Source of the DNA: Anaeramoeba flamelloides
Taxonomy: Eukaryota; Metamonada; Anaeramoebidae
Direction: 5' to 3'
DNA: 64,000 nucleotides
Assembly: GCA_027625915.1 (NCBI GenBank)
Contig: JANTQA010000023.1
Span: 5,208,001-5,272,000, forward strand
Shown in pieces: positions 27,568-39,974 of this stretch. Below the pieces are notes generated by a model, which saw only the letters and a list, made by a program, of their open reading frames with translations, was not told where the DNA came from and ran no database searches. The position numbers were made by a program, and so were the translations under genes. The first letter of the stretch is position 1. The number at the start of each line of letters is the position of its first letter.

Positions 27568-28876
27568 ATTAGTTTTGCAGATAAATCAAGAATAAAATAA
27601 AAAAATATCATTCGGTAAATCGAAGGATTGAAATTTTCATTAAAAGTTGGTTTAAATGTGATGAATAATCATTTAAAATTGAAACAAAAACTGTTAAAAT
27701 TATAGTGTTCTCATACTTTATGTGTTTTTAATAACTTTAGTTGCATATTTTGTTTTGTATTGAAAAGATCCATAGTCACTTGGTAAAATCATGTTATTTT
27801 AATGTTATTGAAAGAATTGAGAATGATTTTAGAAAAATCAAATTGATTTCTATTGAAATTTTTCTTTGATCTTTAATTCAAGATCAAAAATTGAAAATTG
27901 CTGTTTTTCTTCAATGGGTAACTCGAAGAATTTTGGTTTTTCAATTTTTTAGAAAATATTTAGATTGATTGTTTAAATACAGAAACCAACTATTCCGTTA
28001 TGTGTATTTTTCTACTTATTTCTAATTTGTTCCTTAAAAGATCAATTATTAAAAAGAATTGATATTTGGAAATTTTTTGTTTTTTTTGGATGCCACTTTT
28101 GACCAAAACAAAGTTTATTTTAAGATACTTACGCAAAAAAATAAAAATTATTTATTTGTAACCAAACTAAATGTTGAGAAATCCAAAAAATATGCTTAAG
28201 AAAGTGATATCTTCAATTTTTTGTTATAAATTGAGATTTAATACTTTTTAAAAAAAAATAAATTTTTTTATTGCAAGATAAAATTAATAAGGAGTTGACC
28301 AAAAAACAGATTTCCGGAAATCCATTTTAAAAAAAAATTCATTTTTTCTCCTTTCTGAATAAGTACATTTGCCAATAGTGATCAATATTTCAATTATCAC
28401 ATAACCTTTGTTTTTATTATATTTGTTTCAAATGGTAATAATCAATTTCAAATAAAACAATTACATGACTAAATCAAGTTCCTTTTCTTGAATATCCCAA
28501 GTTTTTTTTTATTTCAAGAGAAATTTATATATTTTCAAAAAATACAAATATTTTCAAAAAATAAAAATATTCACAAAAAACTAAAGGAAAAATAACTTTT
28601 ATTTCTTAAAAAAAACAAATAACCAACTTTTATCTAATTTTTTTCAAACAAACTGACCTTTTATTTAATATTTTTATTTATTTATTTATTTCTTATATAT
28701 ATATTTACCCATCTTCATACATTAAATAGCCCGTTGAACATCCTCATGGTGGTGGTAATCATCAACATATCGGTCACCCTTCAACTATTAGTAGATATGC
28801 TTCAATTGGTCAAAAAGTTGGTTTAATTTCTGCAAGAAGAACTGGTAGAAGATCAGGTGCTTCCAAAAAAAAATAA
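23701..28876 (+). CDS. RPL8: Ribosomal protein uL2 (L8 of the large subunit)
   Basis: Three exons, 23701-23980, 24313-24647 and 28730-28876, give 253 residues (human RPL8 has 257). The protein sits near the peptidyl-transferase centre of the cytosolic 60S subunit. The start [19 protein letters not shown], then [49 protein letters not shown] and the signature [12 protein letters not shown] are all present in family order, ending in a basic tail [10 protein letters not shown]. Intron 1 (332 bp, phase 1) and intron 2 (4082 bp, phase 0, ..VAKN|PVEHP..) have GT-AG ends and restore the family sequence exactly. The 4.1 kb intron is large for a highly expressed gene and contains a hairpin-rich repeat, a 110 bp tandem duplication and a T31 run. 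No snoRNA could be recognised in it. Confidence 0.97.
25385..26040. repeat. Hairpin-rich repeat, related to 55110-55520
   Basis: Repeated short modules: GTCGTAGAGTGCC / GTGCCTTAGAGTGC, then CCTAGGTTTTCTTGAGG, and inverted pairs such as AGGTTTTCTTGAGGTTTTCT against AGAAAACTCAAGAAAACCT, and ATTCAAAAGAATAGA against TCTATTCTTTTAAAT-type arms, each ending in CTAACG. Several hairpins lie side by side rather than one long palindrome. A second array with the same modules lies at 55110-55520. Confidence 0.75.
27059..27225. repeat. Two-unit tandem duplication in uL2 intron 2
   Basis: GTTAAACCAAGATCATTTGC followed by GAAAGTAAATTG and CAAACAAGAATA occurs at 27060 and again at 27169. The units are about 109 bp apart and almost identical over 50 bp. 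Confidence 0.85.
27536..27566. repeat. T31 homopolymer
   Basis: Uninterrupted run in uL2 intron 2. Confidence 0.97.
27760..28090. repeat. Dispersed repeat, copy of the 13 kb / 59 kb block
   Basis: Shares ATAGTCACTTGGTAAAA, CATGTTATTTTAATG, TTGATTTCTATTG, GTTTTTCAATTTTTTAG and AATTTGTTCCT in order with 59290-59720. The point where a MITE sits in the 13 kb copy is uninterrupted here. Confidence 0.6.
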
Positions 28877-30404
28877 ATTTGAACTTTCATTAATAATTAA
28901 AAATTTTTTAATATATACATATAATATTATTTTTTAATTTTCGATCCAAACCCTAAAAATAATTAAAAGAAAAAGGAATAGAATTGTGCTTTCCATACAC
29001 ATTAATTTTTTTTTTTTTTTTTATTTTTATTTTTTATTTCTATCAAAATACAAACTGATGATGCTTTTTCAAAAAATTACAAATCAATTTTAATGGAAGA
29101 TTTAATATGCCTTTACTTAGCGATTCTTGTATTGTTTTAGAAAAAAATGTGAAATCTTTATTTCAAGATCAATTCAATTTAATAAAAGAAAAAGAATAAG
29201 AAAAAAGAAAAAAAGATAGTATGTGTTGGAAAAATGTTCAAAAAAAAAGAATTTATTATTGTTAAAGTAATTCATAAAATTATTCTAAAAAAATAACAGG
29301 TCAACAATTAAATTTCTTCAACAATCTAAAACTGGATTCGAATTCAATCAAGAATAACTGGTTAAAGATTTTTTTTTATTCAAAAAAATAGATTTTTTAC
29401 TAAAATAAATCTGCTTAAATTAAAATAACAAAGTTTCAAATTCTCTAAAATTCAAACAAATGCCCTTTTGTTCCGTGTTTATAATTAACGAGTAAATTTT
29501 TGAAATTAAAAAATTGAAAAAAATGTTACTTTTCGGGTGGTTCTAAATATGAATTATTCATAATCGTACTGAAGTAAACTAAAATTCAAAATTTTTGACA
29601 CAGCTAAAATGTTCCAAACAATCACAATAATACGATTTCATTGAAATTTGAGATAATTTTGATTTTTTGTAAAATATGAAAATCATTTTTTCATCTTTTA
29701 GTTTTTGTTTTCTTTTCATTTTTTGAATTACGTAATTTGCTTCGTTCGATCAAAATTTTTCTACAAGGTTTATATTATGTTAAAGTCAAGTTGTTTCAAA
29801 TAGAAGAACTCAAATAAAATTAGTTGGTAGTATCTAACCTTTGATCGATCAATATTCCTAATAGAATTTCAACAAATTTACTAATGTATTTTTTTGTTTG
29901 GTTTTCTGTCTCCAAAATTTTTAACACACCCATGATTTATTTGTATTGATAATTATTTATTTATTGTTTTGTGAGTATTTTATTTTATAAAAAGGTGTTA
30001 ACATTTCAATTAGTGAATGGTTCTAATTTGGTAAATCTTCGAGAAGTGGTTAAATAAGTTTTTTTTTTCACAAATCGAATTTTGGTGTGTTAAAAATTTT
30101 GAATTGGGGTTTACTATTATTATTTAGTGTCTAGCTTTACATTTGGCAAAGTAATTAAAAAAAAAAATTACAATGTTTAAAAAGTGACAATTAGTAAAAA
30201 AATGAATAATTTATTGTATATTAATATTTATTAATTAGATTTTTTAGAGTTATCTGAAACCCAATTGAATGATTTATTGTTCACCTTCGGGAAAAAAAGT
30301 AAAACTTTTGAAAAAAAGATCAACATGGTTTTTAATTGGGTGCCTTATTAGAACCTGAAAACGTAAATATAATCAATTAATAGAAGAAACAAATTAACTT
30401 TTAA
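28877..30404. other. Spacer without recognised gene
   Basis: Contains the second copy of the 4.6 kb repeat (29600-30070). A 45-codon frame ending at 29205 (..NMPLLSDSCIVLEKN..) has fair composition but no partner exon. Confidence 0.45.
29600..30070. repeat. Dispersed repeat, copy of 4620-5065
   Basis: Direct-orientation copy with the same order of conserved segments as at 4.6-5.1 kb, with many substitutions and small indels. Confidence 0.6.
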
Positions 30405-31075
30405 GGGTCGAGTCATTACGGTGAAATTTTTTATTCTGAAATGTAAAAAAACTTTTTAGTAATTTTATTGAGGACCTAACACCAATCAAAAACCAACCAA
30501 CCTATGATGTACGATCGATCTCCAAAAATGAACAACCAAAAATGAGGACATTTTTAGAAAAAAGTGCCAAAGAGTGACACTCAATTTCCAATTAGAATGG
30601 TTGTGAATTACAATTCTGAAAACAACTATGTCAGTTTTGAAGTGTCGCTCTTTGGCGCTTTTTGAGATCTTGGTGACTTTTTTTTTCTTTTTTTTCTTTT
30701 TTCAAATGAGTTATTTTTATTGAAAGACTATTACCTAATCCTTACTTGGTCAAATTTAGAGGGTTTTAAAATAACCACAAATCAGGCTAAATCGAATAAA
30801 ATTGATTGCGAAATACAAGAAAGCAATTTGTTTTAAATTAAAGAAATTTAACCTTTTGGAAAAAGAAAATGAGAAAAGATGAATTTTTTTTTTTAAATTT
30901 TGATTTTTTGAAATTGAGAACTCTTTTTCTGTGTTTAATTTTTTGTCAAAGAGGACCAATGGAATTTTTTTTTTGTCATTTGAATTTTGTCAACCAAAAG
31001 AAGGCCTATTTCACAATACCCTTTTTGGTCTCAGGTAACCCCTTGAGTATGGTGCCTTTTCACGGTAAATGAATC
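30405..31075. repeat. Duplicated block, inverted copy at 43600-44285
   Basis: Near-identical over most of its length to the reverse complement of 43600-44285, for example GGGTCGAGTCATTACGGTGA, GACCTAACACCAATCAAAAA, GTACGATCGATCTCC, CCTTACTTGGTCAAATTT and GGTAACCCCTTGAGTATGGT. It contains a 107 bp hairpin at 30558-30664. The plus frame 30869-31072 is a by-product. Confidence 0.9.
30558..30664. repeat. Hairpin inside the duplicated block
   Basis: GTGCCAAAGAGTGACACT at the left pairs with AGTGTCGCTCTTTGGCGC at the right, with partly pairing sequence between. The structure is kept in the 43.6-44.3 kb copy, where one arm carries a change on the left (GAGCGACACT) and the other reads GTGTCACTC. Confidence 0.8.
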
Positions 31076-31079
31076 TACC

Positions 31080-31390
31080 CTTAAGAATAATCCATTTTAT
31101 TATTTTCAATCAAACCAACAAACACAATTTAAATCTACTTTCATATCAAAATTCATAGTGTGAGTGGTTTTGGAGATCTCGAAAATAGTAAATTTTTTTC
31201 ACAAATTTTTAATAAATACATCGATCAACCAAAAGAAAACCCTTAAAAAGTTAATATCAAAAAAATTGTTATTTGTGTAGAATCCTCCATTTTGTCTTTA
31301 ATTATTGATTTTTTTTCTTTTTTTAAATAGATCTTAATTTGAATTTTCAGGTTCTATTAAGGTATCCAATTAAAAATCTTGTTAAGGGGG
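31080..31390. repeat. Dispersed repeat, copy at 36785-37080
   Basis: Shares AAGAATAATCCATT, GAGTGGTTTTGGAGATCTC, GAATCCTCCATTTTGTCTTT and the AATTAAAAAT end with 36785-37080. A fragment occurs inverted near 50140-50230. Confidence 0.75.
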
Positions 31391-31428
31391 TAAGTACTTT
31401 TTTCATTTTTTTGAGTGTCACCAGTTTA

Positions 31429-31918
31429 CAGCCGTTTCAACTCAGGTGTGAATCGGCAACTTCTCATTCAACTTTTGGAAACCGTTGAAAACCATTTCAA
31501 ATAATTTCAAATAATTTCAAATTATTTCAAATTATTTCAAATTATTTTAAGTAATTTTAAAATTATTTTTGTTGCTAATGTTTGAATTTGAAGATCAACC
31601 AAAACTCACTTCTTTTGAGCATACACAGTTTTACCAACTCTTGAATCCCATTACAAATTACTTTTCAATTTATAATTTTTAAAAAAATTGATTTCAATTT
31701 GTAGGTTTCATTTCTCTAAGTATTTCAAACAAAAGAAGACAGTTTTGGTTGATCTTCAAATTCAAACATTAGCAACAAAAATAATTTTAAAATTACTTAA
31801 AATAATTTGAAATAATTTGAAATAATTTGAAATTATTTGAAATTATTTGAAATGGTTTTCAACGGTTTCCAAAAGTTGAATGAGAAGTTGCCGATTCACA
31901 CCTGAGTTGAAACGGCTG
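31429..31918. mobile_element. Palindromic MITE, family E, with known empty site
   Basis: 490 bp element starting CAGCCGTTTCAACTCAGG and ending with the exact inverse, flanked by TA. The two arms of over 200 bp are nearly identical (repeated TTTCAAATTA units, then GTTGCTAATGTTTGAATTTG, AAGATCAACCAAAAC). The copy of the host repeat at 62.4 kb lacks the insert and keeps one TA. Confidence 0.95.
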
Positions 31919-31924
31919 TATGTG

Positions 31925-33085
31925 AAACTGAATTCTTCAAATCATTTCTTTAGCCAAATACATTGATATTTTAATAAATACTGAAGTGGAATATATCCTA
32001 GTTTAAGATATTTTCACACCAATAAAAAAACTGAAATCAAAAAAAGGAAAAAATTGATCAAAAAAAAATAAATAAAAATTTTTTATTGCTTGATCTTATC
32101 CATAACATTTTACACAATTACTTATTCTTTATTTGGTTTTATTTTTGATTCTTTATAAAAATAATTTTGTTTGGAAAATTTTTGAAAAACAAATGACTGT
32201 TTATTTCTAAAAAATTTCCAAAATGAATTTAAAAAACTCTTTTTTCATTTAATACATCTAATTCTAGTTTTATTTCAGAAAATAGGATGTTTTTTAAATT
32301 CTTCTTGAGAATCAGGGTTTATTCGACAAATTCGTTTGATTTGATAATTATTTATTTTCCATTAAAATGAGAACTCAAAAAATTCTAAATCTGATTGAAA
32401 TTTTTTCTTGAATTTTTCAATTATTTTGATTTGAATCTTTTGTAACTGTTTTTTGATTCCAAGAATTCAACCCCTTTATTTTAATTTTTGAAATAGTATT
32501 CTTTATTTTGGCTTTGTTTGATAAAAATATTTTCAAAAAGAATTTTGAAAGTAAATTTGCCACAGAAGGTTTTTTAAATTAATAATAAATAGCAATGTGG
32601 AGAGAAATTCAAGGTAATAAATTGTTTGGGTTCATACAAACTAAGAAGAGAAAGAAAACCAATCTTTGAAAATAGGCTTTTATTGATTTATTTTTTTCAT
32701 TCATAATCCCAATATTTTTTATTTGGAATGGTGATCTTTAGTGTTTGGTCTTCTAAAAGAAAATATTTGTTTCAAATGCACACCCTTTCAGGTATATTTT
32801 TTTGGTTTACTGTTTGATTAATTTTAATCGTTAGTATAAACACATCTCTAGATCCAAAACCAAATTTAATAAAACCAAAAATTTAATCAAAAAAAATGTT
32901 CATAAAATTGAAAAATTTAAGATTCAACTCTGAATTACTTTGATTCTTTTCACGAATAGACTAGTGAATGGTATTTTGGTTTCAAAGTTTCAATATATGT
33001 GACACTCAAAAAATATTTTTCAGTAAGTAATGTTAACACAATGAAATTTTTCAAAATGGTAAAATGTACTTACTTCCTTAAGGCA
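31925..33085. repeat. 1.2 kb direct repeat, copy at 62403-63558
   Basis: Closely similar along its whole length to 62403-63558 (CATTGATATTTT, CAAATTCGTTTG, AATTCAACCCCTTTATTTTA, GTATAAACACATCTCTAGAT, TTAAGATTCAACTCTGAATT). Similarity stops at ACTTCCTTAA. It has no open frame shared by both copies. Confidence 0.9.
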
Positions 33086-33826
33086 AAGAAGTGGTCATTT
33101 GGTTGGATCACTTCCCCTGGACAATAAAAATAAATTATTTTTTTGAATTATTTTTTCAGTTGTATTTTTTGTTGAATTTTGTTTTTGTAAAATAAATCGA
33201 GTTCATTTATACTTTCAAATCAAAACTTTCATTTCAACTTCCCATTTAAACAAGAGACAAATTAATTAATAAATGCAGAACTTGCAACTTGTTCCTTACC
33301 TTATTTACAAAATCAAATCCCTCATAATTGAACTTGAATGTAATTTGTTCCTCTCATTATCCCCATATTTTCATTTTTATCCTTTCTTATAAATAATTAG
33401 AAACATAAATATTTTGGATATTTAATATCAGATTAGTCCAAATAATTGCAGATTTTACAATTTTGAATCTCTTGATTATAATCGCTTGTTTTCTTTTTTA
33501 CAAAAATATTAATGATTAAGAAAACCCATTTAACATATTTCCTCGTTAATTTAATTTCTTTCCGAAAAATTACCGAATGCTTTTAATCAAGTTGTATTAG
33601 AATTACAACACCAACCTATTATTTTTCCAATATATTTTTTGAATAAATAATCTTTCTATTCATATTTTTTCCAAATTTATTCCATTTTAAATTTCTTTTG
33701 CTTTTTTTGTATTTTTTACAAAAAATCCAAATATTGAATGTTACCTTTCAATTCGAGCAAATAAGTAGAAAAAAAAACAAAAAAAAAAAAAAAAATTAAT
33801 ATCGAGCAGTTCATTAAAAAGATTTA

Positions 33827-33867
<41 letters not shown>

Positions 33868-34043
33868 TATTAATCATTTTTTTAAATATTAAAAATGAAA
33901 AATATCAATGGTATTTTTGTTGAAATTATTTTAAAAATGTTTTTTTTTTATTTATTGTTTTTCTCTTTGAAAATTTTTTTTAATTGTAAATAAATTTTAT
34001 ATAAAAAAAATTACAATTTCCTCTGATAAAATATGATTATTAA
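33086..34043. other. Spacer 3' of the SAPS-protein gene
   Basis: AT-rich DNA with an A16 run (33779-33794) and a (TA)16 array (33833-33865). No gene seen. Confidence 0.5.
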
Positions 34044-37000
34044 TTAATTTTCCGAAACTAACTTTTTATTTCTATTTAAAAGATTTTCTTTTGGTGTGTT
34101 TTCTTCTATTTTTTTAATAGGTTCTTCAATTATTATTTCATTATCTTCATTCTCGGTCTGTTTTTCTTCAATTAATTCTTGCTCATTATCTTTATCATTA
34201 TCTTTTTCCTGATTTCCATTTTCAAGGATAACTTCGGATTTATTTTGTTCATTATCTTGATTATTTTCATTAATTTTTTCTTCAATGAATTCTTCATTAA
34301 TTTGTTGATCGATATTTTTATCTTTTTCCTCATTTTCATTTTCGTTTTCATTTTCATTTTGATTTACATTTTCATTTTGATTTTCATTTTCATTTTTCAT
34401 TTTTTCTTCTTCATCATCTTCGCTTTCATTTTCTGATGACGTACTTGAAGAATTCTCATGATTATTTTTTTTTGATCCAGATTTTTGTCCATAAATACTT
34501 TTTCTAAGTATATAATTATTATCAAATGCCAAACTATTACTTTCAGCTAACCATGAAGGTGTTTCATCTGAGTCGTCTGAATCATCCTTTTGTTAAATTT
34601 ATTTGTTAATATTTAATATTATAGATAGACATACGAGAAAATGTATTGTTTAAGCATTAATTTTAATAAAATAAAATAAAAGTCTTTTAATTAATCAATA
34701 GAAAATAAATCTACAAAATACAAAAAAAAAGAATATAAATAATGATCATGAAATATTCAAACAAAAAAAAAACTAAAATATATTTCAAAAATTAAGACTA
34801 ATCTGAAACAAGAAAAAAAAAAAAAAAAGTGAAATCTTTAGAATTTAATAACAACTAATTATGATATATTATTAATAATTCACTTTTTAATTATTACAGA
34901 CACTTACAGCAATTTCAATTTTGGTGAGTATATTTAACTTTATGTAAACTTTTAAAATTAATTAAACTTTATTTAAACTCTGATAAAATCAAATATACAT
35001 TAGTATTGAATTAAATTTTTACCACAAATCACAGAAATACAATTAAGGCATCCTTCTTAAACAACTTTTCGATTTTTATTCTATTTTTTGGGAACTTTTT
35101 TAAAAAAATTACTTTTTATAAAGGATCTCCAATTTTAAGTCAATGCAAAAAGAATTGGGAAAGAAACAAACAATTGATTATTTCAATTGAAATGAGTTTG
35201 AATAAAGTTTAATTAAAATTAAATGTTAATGTAAAGTTAACTCATGTAAACCAGGTTTGAAATTTCTGTAAAAGTCTGATATTTTAAAAATTATAACAAA
35301 TAAAATCAAAACCTAAAAAAAAGTGAGTAAAAATTTTTGAAAATGGCATTACGGATTTTTTCTAACTAAACTGTAATTGACAAAAAAGTTGAACAACAAG
35401 AAGATTGTTTCTAATAATTATCTGAATTTTAAAAGAACTTTTATTATTCTCAATTTTCTTAGTGTTTCTTTGTATTTTCAAAGATTATTTTTTTTTTTTA
35501 CTTTCTTAATAAAAAAAGTGATCAAAAAAAAAGAAAAAAAAAAAAAGAAAAAGAAAAAGAAAAACAAAAACAAAAGAAAAACAAAAATTTAAAAAGACAA
35601 ACAAAAGAAAAAAAAAAATTGATAAAGCAAAACAAAAATTTGAAGAAATTAGAAAAAATAATTCGGATCCAACAAATTTAAAATAATGTTTTTTGATAAG
35701 AATAACATGGAATAAAACCACAGAACGGCTTCCAATAACATTATAAAGTGATTCAAAATTTTTGAAAAATAAATTAAAATAAAATGAAAGATTTTTAAAA
35801 TCTTGAATTCATTCTAAAGTAAATCTTAGAACTTATCGTAAAGTATCAATGATTTTTTTTTTTGATTAAGATCGATTTTAACAAAACTATTACAAATCAA
35901 AATAAGAAATTGTACATTTTTGATATTTGTTAGAAAAAAATCCCAAAATCAAGGGATGTAATTAATCAGAACTGAGAATTATTTTTTATTGTTAATTAAG
36001 CATTTGAAGAAATTAATTAGTTTAAATATTTGAGAGTTAAATTTTTTTTCTGAAATATTTTTCAAAAATACAGATCTTTTTGATCTTTAAAGATAGTTTT
36101 CAAATTTTTAAACAAAAAAAAGTTGAATTAAATAAAAATTATCTTCATTAGTCTATTTTTTTTAACAAGGTATTCTAAAAACAATCTATGATGGAAAAAA
36201 AAAAGAAAAAAAAAAAATATGTATTAATGATGTAAAGATGTATATGCTTGGTAAATTGTTAATATAAGTTTATTTAGAGATGTTTATTTTTTAAAAAAAC
36301 ACTTATTAAATAAATTATATGAAGAAATATTAAATCAGAACCAATAACATAATTGAAATATTAACAATTATTTACCATTTACAATACTCACAAAACAAAC
36401 AAATAACTAATTATCAACGTAAAATAAAAAAATACAGGGTCTGTTAAAAATTTTGGAGTTAGGAAAACAAAAAAATGTATTAATAAATTCATTGAAATTC
36501 TATTATCAATTATCGATTGATCAAAAGTTAGACATCATCAGATTTTATTTTGAGTTTTTCTCTTTACAAAGAACTCAGCTTTAACCTAATACAAATCATT
36601 GTGTGAAACAATTTTTTTAATGTAAACTATTATATAAATCAGAAAATGAAAGGAAAACAAAAAACTAAAAAATGTAAAAATGATTGAACCTTTTGGGAAA
36701 AAAGTGAAATATGAGTTTTAATTGGAAACACTTACTGAAAATGAAAATGAAAATCAATTAATAGAAGAAACCAATTAACTTGAAAGAATAATCCATTATA
36801 TTATTATCAACCAAATTATCAAAAACGATTTCAAATCTACTTGATTATTGAAATCGTTCGAGTGGTTTTGGAGATCTCAAAAATAGTAAATTTTTTTAAA
36901 CACTGTTTTAATAATAGATGAATCAAAGAAAAAACAAAATACCAAAAAGGTGGTATTAAAAAAACTGTTATTGTGTTGAATCCTCCATTTTGTCTTTAAT

Positions 37001-39939
37001 TATTTATTTTTTTTTTCTTTTTTTAATTGATCTGACTTTTCATTTTCTATTAACGATTCAATTAAAAATATCGTGTTGAACTTTTTTTCTTGTTTTTACT
37101 TTTCTAACTCAATGATACAATTATTTCTAAAATCAAAATTATTTCCAAATCTGAATGAAATTGCATTATTTTGTGATTTTTTTAACTATTCTAAATGTGC
37201 CAAAAAATTAGAATTTTATTATTACAGTCGGTTCCACTTTTAAGACACAAACTTTGAACGAAATTTAAGACACAAAAAAAATCCCAAGTTAAAGCACATT
37301 TTTTGGAATTTTTTTTTACACAAATTATTTCACTAGAATTTGAATGTTGTACCTTAATATTGAGATTTTTTTTTGTGTCTTAATTTTCGTTCAAAGTTTG
37401 TGTCTTAAAAGTGGAACTGACTGTACTGTTACCACATTAAACGAAAGAATCATTTAATGTGGTAAAGACAGAATTTCTAAGTGAATAAATATGTAACTTC
37501 CGATTCAAAGAGCGTCTTAAATAGACACAGTAATTAGAAGTATTTGAAACTTAATTTAGTTTTCTAAAAAAAATTGAATTTTAGTTTAGAATTCATAAAT
37601 TATACCTAAATATATTCTCAAGTTATTAATTAATAGTGTTTCATAGTTTAAAATAACGTTTTTTTTTTTTTTAGTCGATAAAAAATACAAATAGAAATAG
37701 AAATAGAAATAAAAAAAAAAGAAATGTAAATGAAAATATTCATAAAATACAAAAAATATAAAATAATATTTACATCTTTAACAATTATTTCATCATCAAA
37801 ATCATCAAATATATCAAAATCGTCGTCTTCATCGCTGTTTTCATCGCTATCATCAAAGAAATCATCGTCATTTTCACCAAGGTTATTTTGATTAAAAGAA
37901 CTTTCCTCAGAATATATGTGCAAATCATTTTTCATTTCACCAATTTTTTGAGATTGAACTTTATTGATATCAGCTAAAAAGCCATCAACAAGTTGATTCC
38001 AGCCTTCTGTTTCATTTAATTTATCATTGAGTGTAGTATCCTTTCCAGATAAAGTAACTAATTTATTACATATTTGGAAAATATGTGTAAAGTTTCCTCT
38101 TCTGTATTCCCTGTTGGTTTTTGATTCCTCATATTGATGACAAATTTTAATCATTTTTGGGATTAAATTATAATCAATAATAACATTCTCAAATAATTTA
38201 GCTGAAGCCCCCTCCAAAACTAAATTGATCATATCTCTAATATAATTATGCAAAAAAGTATTCCATTTATATTCAAAAAAGAGATCTAAAATTTTGTGTA
38301 ATATTTGATGTTCGCAATACATATTTTTAATTTTTTCTGGTGATATATGATATAAAATGTGAAAAAGTTGAATTGCCTTTAAGCGTAATTGCCCAACTGG
38401 TACTTTTAGATTGCCAAAGGCAAGATTTATTGGCTTTGTGTTTGTTGGTGAATCTAAAAGTTTTGCAAAATTTGGAAAGTTGTTATAGATTAATTCAAGT
38501 AAAGGATTTATTTTTTCATCAATATTTTCTTTTTTATTGTGGTGAGAATAAATTAAAAGTTCGATCATAATTGAAAGTACATTTTCAATTAAAGATTTGT
38601 TTTCTGTAGTATCAAGTATACAGGAAAGTAATTTTTCACAAATTTCTTTGTTTCCAAGTTCTTGGTATAAGATCGGATTGCTAGATTCATTATAAAAAAA
38701 GTCTAAAAAGCATCTTGTTACGTTATCATGAACCTTTTTGTTTTTTTTTTATTTTTATTTTCGATTGGAAGATTAGTGTATCAAAAAGATTTAATTTAGA
38801 GAAAATCATTGACAAGAAAATTTATTTTGAGAAAATGATTAAATTTTATTCTCAAATTAATCAAATTTGTTTTGAAAAAAAAAAAAAAAGTTGGAAAATA
38901 TACTTCTCTTGGTTGTTCTTTTGATAATAAATTTATTAATTTTGGAATTAATTTTGTTGAAATAATTAACTATTTTTTTAAAAAAAATTGTTTATATTAA
39001 TGTTGTTTTATTTAAAAATGATTAATGTTTTAAAAAATTGATCAAAAAAAAAAATGTTTTATATTTTACATCATTTGATTCTTCTAGATATTCTGTATTT
39101 CCAGAGCCAAGCAATAAACTTATCATAAAATCTTTAATTGCAGCTATTTTAAGATGTAAGCATAATTTATCAATGATTTCTGGCTTGGATTTGAGATAAT
39201 TTAAAGTCTAAATAATTATTAATTTTTATAAATAATAAATAAAATAAAAAAAAAGAAGAAGAAGAAAGAAAATTAATATATCAAAATAAATTTTAGAAAA
39301 GAATTTAATTTTGGATAAAGAATTAAAAAACTAATATTGAGAATTAGATAAAGAAATATCATCGTTGCAAAATTTTGATTTTGTTTTATTTTTATCATAA
39401 ACATAAGAATATCTGTTTAGGTGGTTTGTGAAATTTTCTTTGTTTTTAAAATGGAGGTTAAGCTTTTCCATTTTAAATATTTTTTATTGTTTATTTATAT
39501 TGTTATCATATCTAATAATTTTTAAACATTCCTGGCATTTCTATCGAGAGCTATTTATTATTAAGTTTTCTCTAAATTGATTAAGATTTGCATTTAGCAA
39601 TTTTAAATTTTCTACTTTCCAATCAATATTTTCATCTTTTTTTTTTTAAAATTTTAATTTGTCTGAGATGTGTTCAAAGTCAAGAAGTTCTTTCTAATTT
39701 TTTTTTGGGTTTATATCTTCTTTTATAGATTGAAATTCTGGCTTGAATAAGTTTTGCATCAGTTTTATAAATTATTCTTTCGGAATGTTGGTTAATTTTT
39801 AAAAATTTCGTAAACATTTTTTATTTATCCAAACACCAATTGAGTTAAAATCTTTTTTGTTTGTATTAAAATTAACTAATCCAGAGAATATTTGACTAAT
39901 GCATTTAGATTTGAACATTTGCAATTTTATCACATTGCT

Positions 39940-39974
<35 letters not shown>

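Noticed and set aside
29040-29205. 45-codon + frame (CFFKKLQINFNGRFNMPLLS...)
   Set aside because: Fair composition, but no acceptor, partner exon or family match.
30756-31072. Open frames on both strands
   Set aside because: They lie in a duplicated noncoding block and are not kept open in its copy at 43.6-44.3 kb.
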